A stretch of 64,000 nt of DNA from Ensifer adhaerens (GCF_002940685.1 NZ_PNFP01000014.1:1-64000); one strand, 5' to 3'. Shown: positions 1-9,291, counted from the first letter of the stretch. Notes: generated by a model not told the origin, from the sequence alone. A program made the numbers and translations.

Positions 1-1
1 T

Positions 2-166
2 CGCTACGGCGCTGTCGAGGGCGCGCTCGCGAGCGGCTTCGCTACCGCCCAGCTACACCACTTGTGGGGACGCGACCCTATAGCGGTGATCGCACCACCC
101 GTGGCTGGGTCAAAGCCCGCTTCGCAAGGGACAACGAGTGCCGCTAAAAGTCATCCTGTGATATAA
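2..166 (+). CDS. C-terminal end of a truncated upstream gene, possibly FAD-linked amine oxidase-like
   Basis: An open frame enters from the left edge and ends at TAA 164-166; no start codon lies inside the window. The 54 visible residues begin RYGAVEGALASG, which resembles the last FAD-contacting stretch (x-G-A-V-E-G-A-x-x-S-G) of flavin amine oxidases and related Rossmann-fold oxidoreductases. The tail after it is Ala/Pro/Ser-rich and uninformative. The stop codon lies inside the repeated promoter-like element at 147-169, so this gene ends exactly where the next transcription unit seems to begin. Family assignment rests on one short motif and is weak. Confidence 0.35.
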   Translation, partial: RYGAVEGALASGFATAQLHHLWGRDPIAVIAPPVAGSKPASQGTTSAAKSHPVI

Positions 167-169
167 TTT
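147..169 (+). promoter_or_regulatory. Promoter-like element, copy 1
   Basis: A 23-base stretch repeated exactly at 632-654. It contains an extended -10 (TGATATAAT) preceded by GTCATCC, and lies about 113 bases before the start at 282. TCAT...TGATATA partly matches the TATATCATG-N-CATGATATA palindrome found elsewhere in the first 12 kb. Promoter function is inferred from repetition and position. Confidence 0.5.
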
Positions 170-281
170 CGTTCGCTTCCTTCCAGGAAGCAAGCGGTCA
201 AGCCGAGAACAGCCCCGATCCCGTGAGCTTCAATGGAACAAGAGCAGCAATAGGAATTTGGGCAATCAAAGGGAGCGGTCG

Positions 282-545
282 ATGATCTTGATCCCATCTT
301 CATATCGATGTCGTGGTGCTCACGACGTGGACGCCACGCACCTGATCGCGTCTATCAAGACGGTTCTTGCCGCCGAAGCATCAAAGCAGATGCGAAGCTT
401 GTCTTTCCGTGCTGTTGGGGACCGTGTCGTCATTGAAGGAAGGGTCAAGTCCCGAAGGGACGTCGAGCGTATTCGCAGGATTGCAGAACGTGCTGTCGGT
501 GCGGATCATGTTGTCTTGCGGCTGAGCCGCGTTCCTTCGTCTTGA
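282..545 (+). CDS. Small BON-domain-like protein
   Basis: An 87-residue protein. ATG 282 is chosen because GGGAG lies 6 bases upstream; a TTG start at 258 in the same frame has no ribosome site. Residues about 40-85 have a BON-like pattern: a beta strand, a Gly-x-Val turn (VIEGRVKSRRDVERI), an amphipathic helix with Arg/Ala, then a closing strand VVLRLSR. BON domains bind lipid or other envelope ligands in osmotic-shock proteins such as OsmY, but there is no signal peptide here, so a cytoplasmic or membrane-surface role is more likely. It stands alone behind the repeated promoter element. Could equally be a short orphan protein; the fold call is tentative. Confidence 0.55.
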   Translation: MILIPSSYRCRGAHDVDATHLIASIKTVLAAEASKQMRSLSFRAVGDRVVIEGRVKSRRDVERIRRIAERAVGADHVVLRLSRVPSS

Positions 546-631
546 TAGTTCAACGTTCGCGAAACTCCTTTCGTATCGACTGGGCCAGGCAAACGGCAGC
601 GGGAGCCCGCATCGATGTTAGATTCGGAAAG

Positions 632-654
632 AAAGTCATCCTGTGATATAATTT
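632..654 (+). promoter_or_regulatory. Promoter-like element, copy 2
   Basis: Exact 23-base repeat of 147-169, again ending in an extended -10 (TGATATAAT at 644-652). It lies about 75 bases upstream of the start at 728, and TTCGGA at 623-628 could act as a weak -35 with an 18-base spacer. The two genes it precedes are probably co-expressed. Confidence 0.5.
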
Positions 655-727
655 TGAGAGACGTAGGCTGACGGCGCAGGTTGGAATGTGTGTGCCAATG
701 GTCAAACACTATTTCAGGGAGGCGGCC

Positions 728-1174
728 ATGAAACATCAATCTCGTGAACGGCTTGTGGGAATCGCCGGCGTGCGCGAAGACATGCAGCGCAATGCCTTGA
801 CGCGCGAGGAGCGGCTTCAACGTTGGGCGGATCTTCTCGACCAGATGCCTGACCGTCGCCTCAACACTCTCTTCGAGACCGAATTTCAGCCCATTTCGAC
901 TCGCGATTCCATGCGCCGCGAGAGCTCACCTCTTGAGGTCGCTTTCGAAGATCCGCTGCTTCGAAAGGAAGGTTTGAACGACGACAGCTATGGTGAAGCA
1001 AAACGGTTCTTCGGGCTGAGCGACATTGAAATGCATCAGCTGGTGTGCAGCTGTCACACCGGTGAAACCGTGCGATCAGGCACGGTTGCCGAATGCGTTC
1101 GCGCCGTGGCTGAACCGGGGCCAAACCTCTGGTCGATGTTCTTGAACGCCTTTTTCATCTTTCGCCGGTCCTGA
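728..1174 (+). CDS. Hypothetical 148-aa protein
   Basis: ATG 728 is preceded by GGGAGG with good spacing, so it is preferred over an in-frame start at 686. The protein is soluble, rich in Arg/Glu/Leu in the first 60 residues (ALTREERLQRWADLL), and has one Cys pair motif (LVCSCHTGE) near residue 113 followed by an Ala/Val helix and a hydrophobic end (LWSMFLNAFFIFRRS). No family is recognised. It follows the second copy of the repeated promoter element and lies 77 bases before the glycosyltransferase, so it may lead a small transcription unit. Confidence 0.6.
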   Translation: MKHQSRERLVGIAGVREDMQRNALTREERLQRWADLLDQMPDRRLNTLFETEFQPISTRDSMRRESSPLEVAFEDPLLRKEGLNDDSYGEAKRFFGLSDIEMHQLVCSCHTGETVRSGTVAECVRAVAEPGPNLWSMFLNAFFIFRRS

Positions 1175-1251
1175 TCCGGCAGTTGGCGAGGATATGCTGC
1201 ATTGCAGTTGAGGGGAAGGCCGGCAAACGCTCGGGCTTTGAAGGGGTTGCC

Positions 1252-2484
1252 TTGCGGATAGGTATTCACGTTTATGGGACGCGTGACGACGTCGAGCCCT
1301 TCATCGCTTTAGCCAAGAGGCTACACTTGGCCGGTTATGCAGTCCAGCTAGCAGGACCGCACCGCTTTGCACAGCTGGCAAGAGGGCATGGGGTATTATA
1401 TGAGCCGTTGCCGGACGATATTCTGGCGCTTTGCGAGACAGATGAAGGCTACCGAGTACTGTTCTGTGGGCTCCTGTTAAACGGCCGTTCTGCACGACAC
1501 ATTCATGCGCTCATTGACGAGCTGTTGCGGAGCGAGTGGCGGGCCGCTCATATTTTCCGGCCCCATCTGATCGTCTATCATCCGAAGTCGATAGCGTCGC
1601 CTCATATGGTCGAGCGTATCGGCTGCCGCTCGATCTTGGCCTCTTCTCTTCCTGTTCATACCCCGACTTCGGCTTTCCCGACACCAAGCGTGCCGTGGCG
1701 AACGATTGGTCCTCTCAACAGGATGAGCCACACGATGGTCGAGCAAAACTTCGAGCGTGCCTTTCGCAAGCCGGTCCTGAAATGGAGGCGAAAGACGCTC
1801 GGTTTACCAGAGCGTGCACGCGGGCGTCACGCTCCCGATCGCAAGCTCTACGCCTATAGCCGGTATCTGGTGCCCACTCCGAAAGACTGGGGCGAACACA
1901 TCCACGTTACGGGCGCGTGGTGGCTTGAGGAGCCTGATCGCAGGCTCCCTGTGGAACTGGAAACGTTTCTGTCGGTAGGCGTACCGCCTGTCTATGTCAC
2001 GCTCGCAGGCCTACCCCAGCGCCTCGCACACGACCTGGCTTGCGCGGCTGTCGGGGCCGCGCGGATGCTTGGCAAGCGGGTGCTGTTTGCAACGGCAGGC
2101 AGATCGGTTGGGAGCTTGCGATCACCAGACATACTTGCGCTGGACGATGTGCCCCTGAACCAGGTTCTCTCAAGGGTCGATACGATCTTTCATCATGGGC
2201 AAGCCGCAACAACAGCCGCGGCGTTGCGCGCCGGCAGGCCGAGCGCGATCTATCGTGGATTGAGGGGGCGGTTTTGGGCAAGGCGCATTCACGATTTCGG
2301 CGCCGGGCCTCCTCCTGTTGATGTGAAGCGCCTGTCGGTTGGGGAAATGACGACCTTAATGCGCGCGATGGACACTCCCTTTGTGCGGGATAACGTCCGC
2401 CAGCTGAGCTCTCAAATACGCGACGAGGGCGGTATTGACGACGCCGTCCGCGTCATTGACCAGCTGGAGCGAGTGGGACGGTGA
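1252..2484 (+). CDS. GT1-family glycosyltransferase (UGT/rhamnosyltransferase-like)
   Basis: A 410-residue cytosolic glycosyltransferase of the GT-B fold. TTG 1252 is chosen because AAGGGG lies 5 bases upstream and it gives the classic family start RIGIHVYGTRDDVEPFIALAKRL, the N-terminal acceptor-domain strand and helix. The C-terminal half holds the nucleotide-sugar signature (DVPLNQVLSRVDTIFHHGQ followed by TTAAALRAGRPSAI at about residues 300-335), matching the HHGGAGT motif of sterol glucosyltransferases and MGT-type enzymes with one Gly replaced. Acceptor unknown; lipid, polyketide or carotenoid-like small molecules are usual. It is the second gene after the promoter element at 632. Confidence 0.85.
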   Translation: MRIGIHVYGTRDDVEPFIALAKRLHLAGYAVQLAGPHRFAQLARGHGVLYEPLPDDILALCETDEGYRVLFCGLLLNGRSARHIHALIDELLRSEWRAAHIFRPHLIVYHPKSIASPHMVERIGCRSILASSLPVHTPTSAFPTPSVPWRTIGPLNRMSHTMVEQNFERAFRKPVLKWRRKTLGLPERARGRHAPDRKLYAYSRYLVPTPKDWGEHIHVTGAWWLEEPDRRLPVELETFLSVGVPPVYVTLAGLPQRLAHDLACAAVGAARMLGKRVLFATAGRSVGSLRSPDILALDDVPLNQVLSRVDTIFHHGQAATTAAALRAGRPSAIYRGLRGRFWARRIHDFGAGPPPVDVKRLSVGEMTTLMRAMDTPFVRDNVRQLSSQIRDEGGIDDAVRVIDQLERVGR

Positions 2485-2628
2485 TCAAAAAAAGAAGGAA
2501 ATGGTCTGCCCATGAGAATTGATGATCGGCTGGAAACGAGTACTCATGATTGTCGCCCGGTCGACGCGCTTGCGCCGATCGGCTGACTGGAACGCATCCT
2601 CATTTTCCGCCTTTATCGAAGGGCCGTC
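2485..2628 (+). other. Intergenic before trkH
   Basis: 144 bases between the glycosyltransferase and the TrkH gene. No convincing terminator or operator palindrome is seen. The apparent frame opening at 2519 overlaps trkH in another phase and is treated as a shadow. Confidence 0.4.
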
Positions 2629-4083
2629 ATGTCATCGCAATCCTATAGGTCGGCGGTCCATATATCCGCGATATTCGGGTTTTATTTGTCCTGCGCAATG
2701 CTGGTTCCGGCGTTTGCAGACTTTTACAGCGACTACCGGGACTGGATCGTGTTTGCCCGCGCCAGCGTCTTTTGTGGCGCCTTCTTCGCTGCCACTGCCT
2801 TGGCTACGCGCGATGTGCCCCCGCAGCTCAATCGAAAGATGGGTTTCCTGCTGGTCAATCTGCTTTGGGTTGTCTTTTCGCTCGTGGGCGCAGTTCCGCT
2901 TTGGCTGTCGTCAAGGGAGCTGAACCTGATGCAGGCAGTTTTTGAATCCGTATCCGCGGTCACGACAACGGGTTCGACCGTCATGGTCGGGTTGGACCAC
3001 ATGGCACCGGGCGTGCTGCTGTGGCGGTCGATGCTGCAGTGGTTCGGCGGCATCGGCATTGTCGCACTTGGCCTCTTCGTGATGCCCTTCTTGCGAGTGG
3101 GCGGAATTTCGTTTCTGCGGATGGAATCGTCCGATACCAACGAAAAGGTGTTTGCACGGATTGCAACGTTCATGCGGGCGTTCGTGGTGATCTATGTTGT
3201 GATCACTCTGGCGTGTTCGGTGTCGTACCATCAGTTCGGAATGACGCAGTTCGATGCGCTGAACCACGCAATGACCACCGTGGCGACCGGTGGGTTTTCG
3301 ACGCATGATGCATCGTTCGGGTACTATGAAAGCGTGCCGCTTCTGTGGGTTTCGACATTTTTCATGACCCTGTGCTCTCTGCCATTTTCCGTGCTGATCC
3401 TCTTTGTGGTCAACCGCAGCACAACGGCGTTGCGAGATCCGCAAATCCGTGTCTTCCTTGGCTATCTCGCGGTGATGGCTATGGCGCTGGCGGCCTATCA
3501 TCGGGTCTATAACGGCGTACCGTTCGCAACGGCCTTATCCCACTCCTTTTTCAATCTGGCGTCGATATTATCGACGTCGGGATATGCAAGCGAAGACTAT
3601 ACCCTATGGGGCCCATTCGCCGTCGCTTTGGCGTTTTTCGCGACATTTGCCGGCGGGTGTTCCGGCTCGACCGCAGGCGGCATCAAGGCCTACAGGTTCG
3701 TCATTCTTATAGGAGCCGTCAGGCCGCTGGTCAGGCAAATCCTCTATCCGAACAGTGTTACACCTGTGCGATATGGCGGAGCGACCGTAGATCCCGAACT
3801 GCAACGGGCGGTCTTTCTCTTCTTCGCCGTCTTTCTTGCGCTTTGGGCCTTCGGCACATTGGCGCTTGGAGCGCTCGGATATGATTTAATGACCGCGGCC
3901 TCTTCGGTTATTACGGCACTCTCCAATGTCGGACCGGGCGTCGGGCCCGTCGTCGGACCAGCTGGGAATTTTTCAACGATGTCCGATCCCGCGCTGGCGA
4001 TCCTATCCGTTCTGATGATCATGGGACGCCTGGAGGTAATGACCGTCCTGGTTTTGGTCTCCCCATTCTTCTGGAGAAGTTGA
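2629..4083 (+). CDS. trkH: TrkH/KtrB-type potassium uptake membrane subunit
   Basis: 484 residues, the usual TrkH length, with about ten membrane segments and four MPM repeats. The four selectivity-filter P-loops are visible: TTTGSTV (about residue 108), ATGGFST (about 220), STSGYAS (about 318) and SNVGPGVG (about 435). The fourth keeps the family's Gly. ATG 2629 follows AAGGG. The protein passes K+ through the inner membrane and normally needs a TrkA NAD(H)-gating ring, which is not in the window, so a TrkA encoded elsewhere is expected. The EIIA(Ntr)-like gene at 12134 is a plausible regulator, because EIIA(Ntr) is known to control Trk/Kdp in enterobacteria. Confidence 0.92.
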   Translation: MSSQSYRSAVHISAIFGFYLSCAMLVPAFADFYSDYRDWIVFARASVFCGAFFAATALATRDVPPQLNRKMGFLLVNLLWVVFSLVGAVPLWLSSRELNLMQAVFESVSAVTTTGSTVMVGLDHMAPGVLLWRSMLQWFGGIGIVALGLFVMPFLRVGGISFLRMESSDTNEKVFARIATFMRAFVVIYVVITLACSVSYHQFGMTQFDALNHAMTTVATGGFSTHDASFGYYESVPLLWVSTFFMTLCSLPFSVLILFVVNRSTTALRDPQIRVFLGYLAVMAMALAAYHRVYNGVPFATALSHSFFNLASILSTSGYASEDYTLWGPFAVALAFFATFAGGCSGSTAGGIKAYRFVILIGAVRPLVRQILYPNSVTPVRYGGATVDPELQRAVFLFFAVFLALWAFGTLALGALGYDLMTAASSVITALSNVGPGVGPVVGPAGNFSTMSDPALAILSVLMIMGRLEVMTVLVLVSPFFWRS

Positions 4084-4142
4084 TCTCGGCGCGTGGTGGT
4101 ATCGGCGTGACGCTGTGGCAAGCGGCCGGACGGGACGCCGCT

Positions 4143-5630
4143 TTAGTGTATTGCCGCGCTGGCGGCGCGGCGTTCATCCTTGTCGTGTAAGGCGAAGCGA
4201 TCGATCATTTCGGCGCTCGCCTGGTTGAAGCCGAGAACTTCGACCTGGATGCCAGCCTTGCGGTACTTCATCACGATCTTGTCGAGTGCGCCGACCGCAG
4301 TTATGTCCCAAAGATGCGCCCGATTGAGGTCGATCGTTATTTTGGAGCTCAGCGCGGTGAAGTCGAAAGCATTCATGAATTGCTGCGCGGAGGCGAAGAA
4401 CACCTGGCCCTCGACCAGGTAGGTGACGCTGTTGGATGAAGTGTCTTCCTGGCGTGTCACGCGAAACAGCCGGGAGACCTTTCCGGCAAAGAATATTCCC
4501 GAAAGCAACACACCGACGATCACGCCCTTGGCAAGGTCATGCGTTGCGACGACCGTGACGACCGTTGCCAGCATCACGGCCGACGAGGGCAAAGGATGAC
4601 GCTTCAAGTCGACGAGAGATCGCCAGGAGAATGTACCGATCGATACCATGATCATCACGGCGACCAGAGCTGCCATCGGAATGATCCGCACGACATCATC
4701 AAGTCCGACAATCAGGAACAACAGGAAGGCTCCGGCCACGAATGTCGAGAGCCTCCCACGGCCGCCCGATGAAACATTGATGACCGACTGTCCGATCATC
4801 GCGCATCCGCCCATGCCGCCGATCAATGCGGAGGCGATATTGCCGGCTCCCTGACCCAGGCATTCCTGGCTTTTGTTGCTTGGTGTGTCTGTCATGTCAT
4901 CGACGATCTGCGCGGTCAGGAGCGATTCAAGAAGGCCGACAGCTGCGAGTGTCATCGAATAAGGCAGGATGATCCGCAGCGTTTCCAGGGTGAACGGCAC
5001 ATCGGGAAAGCTGAAGACCGGCAGTGCGTCGGGAAGCTCGCCGAGATCGCCAACAGTGCGTAGATCCATCCCCGTCGACCAGGCAATGCAGGTGAGAACC
5101 GCAATTGCGACAAGTGGCGACGGAACGGCCGTGGTGATGTGCGGAAAAAGGTAGATGATCGCAAGGCCCCCGGCGATCATTGCATAAGTCTCGATAGAGA
5201 CGCCGAGCAGTTCGGGGAGTTGCGCCATGAAAATGAGAACCGCAAGGGCGTTGACGAAACCCGTGATGACCGACCGTGAGACAAAGCGCATGACCCGGCC
5301 AAGCCTCAGGAGCCCCGCGACGATCTGGATCAGGCCCATCAGAAGCGTAGCGGCAAAGAGATATTGCAGCCCATGTTCCTTGACCAGCGTGACCATGACG
5401 ACCGCCGTTGCTGCGGTTGCGGCCGAGATCATCCCTGGCCGTCCACCGACCACAGCTGCCACGCATGCGATCGCAAAAGAGGCATAAAGCCCCACTTTGG
5501 GGTCCACGCCGGCGATGACCGAAAAGCCTATTGCTTCGGGGATGAGGGCAAGCGCGACGACAACACCGGAAAGGACGTCGCCGCGGATATTGGAGAACCA
5601 CTCCCGGCGGTAGTTTGAAAGCGTATTCAT
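4143..5630 (-). CDS. SulP-family inorganic anion transporter with STAS domain
   Basis: 495 residues. The N-terminal two thirds is a 12-14 helix SulP/SLC26 transport domain, starting [20 protein letters not shown], a family hallmark. A STAS domain follows at about residues 395-475 ([12 protein letters not shown], then [20 protein letters not shown]). ATG 5630 gives the canonical N-terminus; a GTG at 5690 would add 20 atypical residues. SulP proteins carry sulfate, bicarbonate or other anions, often by proton or sodium symport; the substrate cannot be told here. The gene converges with trkH, with 59 bases between stop codons. It lacks the carbonic-anhydrase fusion seen in bicarbonate-type homologues. 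Confidence 0.9.
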   Translation of the reverse strand: MNTLSNYRREWFSNIRGDVLSGVVVALALIPEAIGFSVIAGVDPKVGLYASFAIACVAAVVGGRPGMISAATAATAVVMVTLVKEHGLQYLFAATLLMGLIQIVAGLLRLGRVMRFVSRSVITGFVNALAVLIFMAQLPELLGVSIETYAMIAGGLAIIYLFPHITTAVPSPLVAIAVLTCIAWSTGMDLRTVGDLGELPDALPVFSFPDVPFTLETLRIILPYSMTLAAVGLLESLLTAQIVDDMTDTPSNKSQECLGQGAGNIASALIGGMGGCAMIGQSVINVSSGGRGRLSTFVAGAFLLFLIVGLDDVVRIIPMAALVAVMIMVSIGTFSWRSLVDLKRHPLPSSAVMLATVVTVVATHDLAKGVIVGVLLSGIFFAGKVSRLFRVTRQEDTSSNSVTYLVEGQVFFASAQQFMNAFDFTALSSKITIDLNRAHLWDITAVGALDKIVMKYRKAGIQVEVLGFNQASAEMIDRFALHDKDERRAASAAIH

Positions 5631-5847
5631 TCGGTGGATTGGATCACAATTGAAGGCTGCGAGCGCGACGCGATCGGTGGCGCTTGGCACAGGTTCATGT
5701 GTTGTCTGGCGGATCGGCGGCCAGAAGAGCCACCCGGATTTTCACCGGGTCCTTGTGGATGAGGCTTGTTAACCCACGCGATGGTGCAATGCAACACCGC
5801 GACCGAACTAGCTGTCTGCGTAAAGGGCCGGGAGTTGGTGATCAAAT

Positions 5848-5866
5848 TATGTCATGGTATGATATA
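5848..5866. promoter_or_regulatory. MarR-type operator, site 1
   Basis: TATGTCATG-G-TATGATATA, an imperfect form (one change per arm) of the perfect palindromes at 9292 and 11891. It lies 20 bases upstream of the start at 5887, immediately before its ribosome site, so binding would block transcription of that gene. Proposed target of the MarR protein at 9328. Confidence 0.6.
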
Positions 5867-5886
5867 CCTTTGCTAAGGAGGTTGCT

Positions 5887-6306
5887 ATGACCGAAGCTAA
5901 AAGTGGAACGTGGTCCGAGTATCGACCCACGAAGAAAGTGTGGTTCTGGTCGACTGTCGGCGCTTCGCTTCTCACGATGGTCGTCGGCTTCACCTTTGGT
6001 GGCTGGATGACCGCCGGTGGAGCATCCGTCATGGCGGATCAAGCGGTCAGGACGGCTCGCGCGGAGTTGATCTCGAATATCTGCGTCCACAACTTTGTCT
6101 CTGCCGCCAATGCGGCTGACAATTTGAAGGAGCTCAAATCCAAATCGAGCTGGGAGCGGGACGACTTTATTACGAATGGCGGATGGGCGTCAGTCGATGG
6201 TCTCGTCGCGCCCGTTCCGAATGCCGCCGATGTTTGCGCCAAGGCGTTGATCGATCTCAAGGAACTGCCAATTTTCGTCGAGGTGCCGCCGAGCAGCTCG
6301 CTGTGA
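5887..6306 (+). CDS. Single-pass membrane protein of unknown function
   Basis: 139 residues with an excellent ribosome site (AAGGAGG, 5 bases before ATG). Residues about 1-18 are a charged cytoplasmic tail. Residues 19-48 are one hydrophobic helix (WFWSTVGASLLTMVVGFTFG) and the rest is a soluble domain with two Cys (ISNICVHNF and DVCAKALID), which suggests a periplasmic disulfide. The middle carries an Asn/Ala helix (SAANAADNLKELKSKSSWER) and the C-terminus is ELPIFVEVPPSSSL. No function is assigned. The gene is monocistronic and sits directly behind an operator of the local MarR-type motif, so it is probably part of the same regulon as the ClC unit. Confidence 0.7.
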   Translation: MTEAKSGTWSEYRPTKKVWFWSTVGASLLTMVVGFTFGGWMTAGGASVMADQAVRTARAELISNICVHNFVSAANAADNLKELKSKSSWERDDFITNGGWASVDGLVAPVPNAADVCAKALIDLKELPIFVEVPPSSSL

Positions 6307-6789
6307 GTGATCCAGCCTCAGCCTTATGACGGGTATTTGAAGAAGGCTTCAAAACGCGCGCTCGCGCCAAAGGACCACGTTACACGTCCCCGCATCGCGA
6401 GCGCGCATTGGCAGGCTGCCTATTTATTTCTTCAGCTTGGCGTAGTCGAATTGGGGGGCCTTGGAGAGGTCGTCCTTGTTGGTGTCCTCATAGGCTTTCC
6501 ACACGCCGTTTTCGTTGGCAAGAGCAAGGGACGCCGGATCGATGACGACGTAGCTCTCGCCCCGATCGCGCCAGGGCAATGGACGCGGTTTGCTTGATGA
6601 TGGCGAAATCGGCGGTGGATCGATGTCGCAAAAAGGACACTGCGACAACGCAATTGCCCGCAGCGACTAGGCAATCGTCACGACATGCTTCACTATGGTG
6701 CTAATTTAGGCAGGGTTGCGAGTGGCTGCCGTGCTTTCCGGCGAGTTGACTTCGATGGGATTGAGAGGCGTTCAGGCAAGGAGAATTTA
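6307..6789. other. Gene-poor gap with inverted repeat and ORF scrap
   Basis: No convincing intact gene. An 11-base inverted repeat (GCGCGCTCGCG 6356-6366 with its complement at 6396-6406, 29-base loop) lies just after the one-helix protein and could be a structured terminator. On the minus strand, 6424-6560 can encode ESYVVIDPASLALANENG and end APQFDYAKLKK, which reads like the C-terminus of a real protein whose front is missing. It is best treated as a decayed relic. Confidence 0.35.
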
Positions 6790-8718
6790 TTGAACTGGCA
6801 TAAACGGTCCAGTGAAATGCGGTCACGATTGACCCCTGTGTCGTCAATGCGCGGTTTTTGGGGGCTCATGGGTGCGTACTGGCTTTCCGAACGGTGGAAG
6901 GAGGCCTGGGCGCTCGCAGCTATAATTGTCGTACTCACTGCGCTATCAGCCATGGCGAGCGTATGGTTCGCCGAAGCGTCAGGCGATCTCATCAGTGCGA
7001 TCGCATTCCTTCATCACCCGCAAAACCCGTCGACGCTTCGCGCGCTTCTCAACAGTGCTGCAACTCTGGTCGCGATTGTCGTACTCAAGGAGATCGGCTT
7101 CATCGCGGTCCGTCACTACTTTTCGACGACCCTGCATCGCAAGTGGCGAGCCTGGCTCGACGAGCGCTTCAACAGCGCAATCCTCGACGGCAATCATACC
7201 CATTTCCACCTCCAAAACGGCGCCGCGGAAGCGACCCCGTCCGCCGCGGCAGTGCCCGACAACCTTGATCAGCGGATTCAGGAATCGATCAAGGGCCTCA
7301 CCGGCGGCGCCATTGGCCTTGCCATGGGGATCGCTGGCGTTACGCTCTCGCTTTACTTCGTTGGCGGAAAAATCATCGCTAACTCCACTGAAATCACCGG
7401 TCTGGAGTTTCTTGGAAGCTACGCCAGTGCCTGCGTGACTTTTGCGGCGGTTCTGGCCTACGTGCCGCTCAATACCTATCTTGCAGTCAAACTCGGGGCG
7501 ATCCTCCAGCGGCTGGATGTCAGGATGCAATGGGCAGAAGGAAGCTATCGCCGTGAGCTGGCAACGCTCTTGAACCGAAGCTTCCACGTCGCAGCCTCTC
7601 ACGGGGAAGGTGTGCAAAAGCGCATCAACCGACAGCGCTACGCCGAGATCGACCATACCTGGGGCAGCCTGAACTTCCTCACCGCAGGATATATGGGATT
7701 TGAGCTCGTCTACAATTTCTTCTCCTCTCGCATCATCGCCTATGCGCCGGGGCTTCTTCCCTACGCCGAAAGCAGGATCAGTCTGCAAGGTTACGTGACG
7801 GGAGCCGAGCTTGCGAACGCAGTCATCAATGACTGCTCCTGGTTCATTCACGTGATGCCCGACATAGCGCGGTTGCGAGCGAATGCGAAGCGCGTGACAG
7901 ACCTTGCAGAGGCAATCGAGGGAGCCCAGTTTCCCAAGGAATTCTACGCGCGCTCAGGGTGCTCGCGGCTGCGCTATCGACACCAGGAGCCGCGCTTCGG
8001 CCTGACCATGCAGGACGTCGAGCTCATGCAACCAGGCGCAGCCGAACCTTTTGTTTCGACTGAGCGGCTGCGCGTCGAGAGGGGCGAGTGGGCATTGCTT
8101 TTGGGAGAATCTGGAAGCGGCAAGTCGTCCCTGTTGAAAGCGATCAGTGGCCTGTGGCCCCACGGACGGGGAACGATCATCCTGCCGGAAAACGTGCGCA
8201 CGCTCTATGCGGCACAAGACGTCTACCTGCCGTCGACGTCGCTCAAGGAATTGATCTGCCTGCCCGATTCCACCCGGATCTACCGGGACGCCGACGTTGC
8301 TGCAACAATGGAGGAAGTGGGGCTAGCCGATTTTGTAGACGACCTCGCCAACGCAGGCAGGAGCAATCAGACCTGGGACCAGCTCTTGTCGGGAGGGCAA
8401 AAGCAGAAGCTCATTCTCGCACGCATTCTCCTGCTGCGGCCGGGGCTTCTACTTCTCGACGAGCCGACCAGCGCTCTGGACCTGCAAGCGAAGAGTTCCT
8501 TTCACGCCACGATCCGAACCAGGTGCCCAGGAGCGTCCGTGATCAGCGTCATGCACACGTCCTCGGCGCCGAAATCCTCAGAAGGCGACGAACTTTTCGA
8601 CAGTGTGCTTTCGATCGCACAACGCACCCTCACCAAGGGGCCGGTCACCGATCTGCCTCCCCGGCCTCGGGTCTTGGGGCGTTCTGAGACGTTTGCGGAA
8701 AAATTGCCCGTCGAATAG
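6790..8718 (+). CDS. ABC transporter, fused permease-ATPase of the SbmA/BacA-YddA type
   Basis: 642 residues. TTG 6790 has AAGGAG 6 bases upstream; earlier in-frame codons lack any ribosome site. Residues about 20-330 form an SbmA/BacA-like membrane domain (ABC_membrane_2), with WRAWLDERF, DNLDQRIQES and the loop EGVQKRINRQRYAEIDHTW. The ATPase follows: Walker A GESGSGKSS (about 473), signature LSGGQKQKL, Walker B LLLLDEPTSAL and switch His in SVMHTS. Relatives import or export peptides, cobalamin or very-long-chain fatty acyl groups; rhizobial BacA matters for peptide tolerance and lipid A. Here it lies alone beside ion-transport genes; its substrate is unknown. Confidence 0.85.
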   Translation: MNWHKRSSEMRSRLTPVSSMRGFWGLMGAYWLSERWKEAWALAAIIVVLTALSAMASVWFAEASGDLISAIAFLHHPQNPSTLRALLNSAATLVAIVVLKEIGFIAVRHYFSTTLHRKWRAWLDERFNSAILDGNHTHFHLQNGAAEATPSAAAVPDNLDQRIQESIKGLTGGAIGLAMGIAGVTLSLYFVGGKIIANSTEITGLEFLGSYASACVTFAAVLAYVPLNTYLAVKLGAILQRLDVRMQWAEGSYRRELATLLNRSFHVAASHGEGVQKRINRQRYAEIDHTWGSLNFLTAGYMGFELVYNFFSSRIIAYAPGLLPYAESRISLQGYVTGAELANAVINDCSWFIHVMPDIARLRANAKRVTDLAEAIEGAQFPKEFYARSGCSRLRYRHQEPRFGLTMQDVELMQPGAAEPFVSTERLRVERGEWALLLGESGSGKSSLLKAISGLWPHGRGTIILPENVRTLYAAQDVYLPSTSLKELICLPDSTRIYRDADVAATMEEVGLADFVDDLANAGRSNQTWDQLLSGGQKQKLILARILLLRPGLLLLDEPTSALDLQAKSSFHATIRTRCPGASVISVMHTSSAPKSSEGDELFDSVLSIAQRTLTKGPVTDLPPRPRVLGRSETFAEKLPVE

Positions 8719-8750
8719 TCGCCTCCATTGTGGGCGAACCGGGCGCCCGC

Positions 8751-9050
8751 CTATCGACCGGGGCCCAATTTTGCGCGTTTTCCTCGAAGATAAGTCGTGG
8801 CTTCGAAGACGACGGTTCCGTCGCTGCTGACCATGGCTTCCCAGACCCGATTGCCAAGACGGCATTGCACGCGGTTGAGGTCTCTCTGCTCACCACAAGC
8901 GTATTCGACTGTGACGGTGATCATTCCAAGGTTGCGATACCGCTCGAAATCGTCGCCGGTTAATCCGAGCTGGTCAGCGACATATGCCGGTTGGACGAAG
9001 AGATCCGCCGAAGGCGGCGGGGGTGGGCTTCGCCATCTCCTACGCGTCAT
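8751..9050 (-). CDS. Small conserved protein, paralogue of 11372-11662
   Basis: 99 residues from ATG 9050. It aligns along its length with the protein at 11372-11662: both start MT-RRR, have a Pro-rich or polar lead, then AY(V/I)ADQLG, DFERY-x-x-LG, a basic middle, and LGNR-x-x-EA with GT and EA near the end. The fold looks like a compact alpha/beta domain; I do not assign a family. The unspliced reading frame runs upstream to 9584, but only the part from 9050 resembles the paralogue. The nearest upstream regulatory site is the palindrome at 9292, about 240 bases away, shared divergently with marR. Confidence 0.65.
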   Translation of the reverse strand: MTRRRWRSPPPPPSADLFVQPAYVADQLGLTGDDFERYRNLGMITVTVEYACGEQRDLNRVQCRLGNRVWEAMVSSDGTVVFEATTYLRGKRAKLGPGR

Positions 9051-9291
9051 ATAACGTGCTCTTTCACCAGCCACCCGGACCCCGCGAGCGTGACGCTGTC
9101 GCATGCCCGAACGAGACCGGCTATTGCAGATCCAAAGCCCCCATCGTGGACTGCGGCAACCTCTTTCAATATGCGCCCTCGCCATGACACGATTGAAAAT
9201 TAACAATCGCGAGCGCGGCCTGTTGTGGCTTCCATCGAAGTCTGTATTTTTGCCGCGCCCGCGAAGCTCCCCCACGGAGTTGCTGCGACTA

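Noticed and set aside
236-281. EcfG/RpoE-type promoter (GGAAC-N16-GTT) before the BON-like gene
   Set aside because: GGAAC is present but no GTT lies at the right distance.
2519-2923. Plus-strand ORF before trkH
   Set aside because: It overlaps trkH out of phase and has a random composition.
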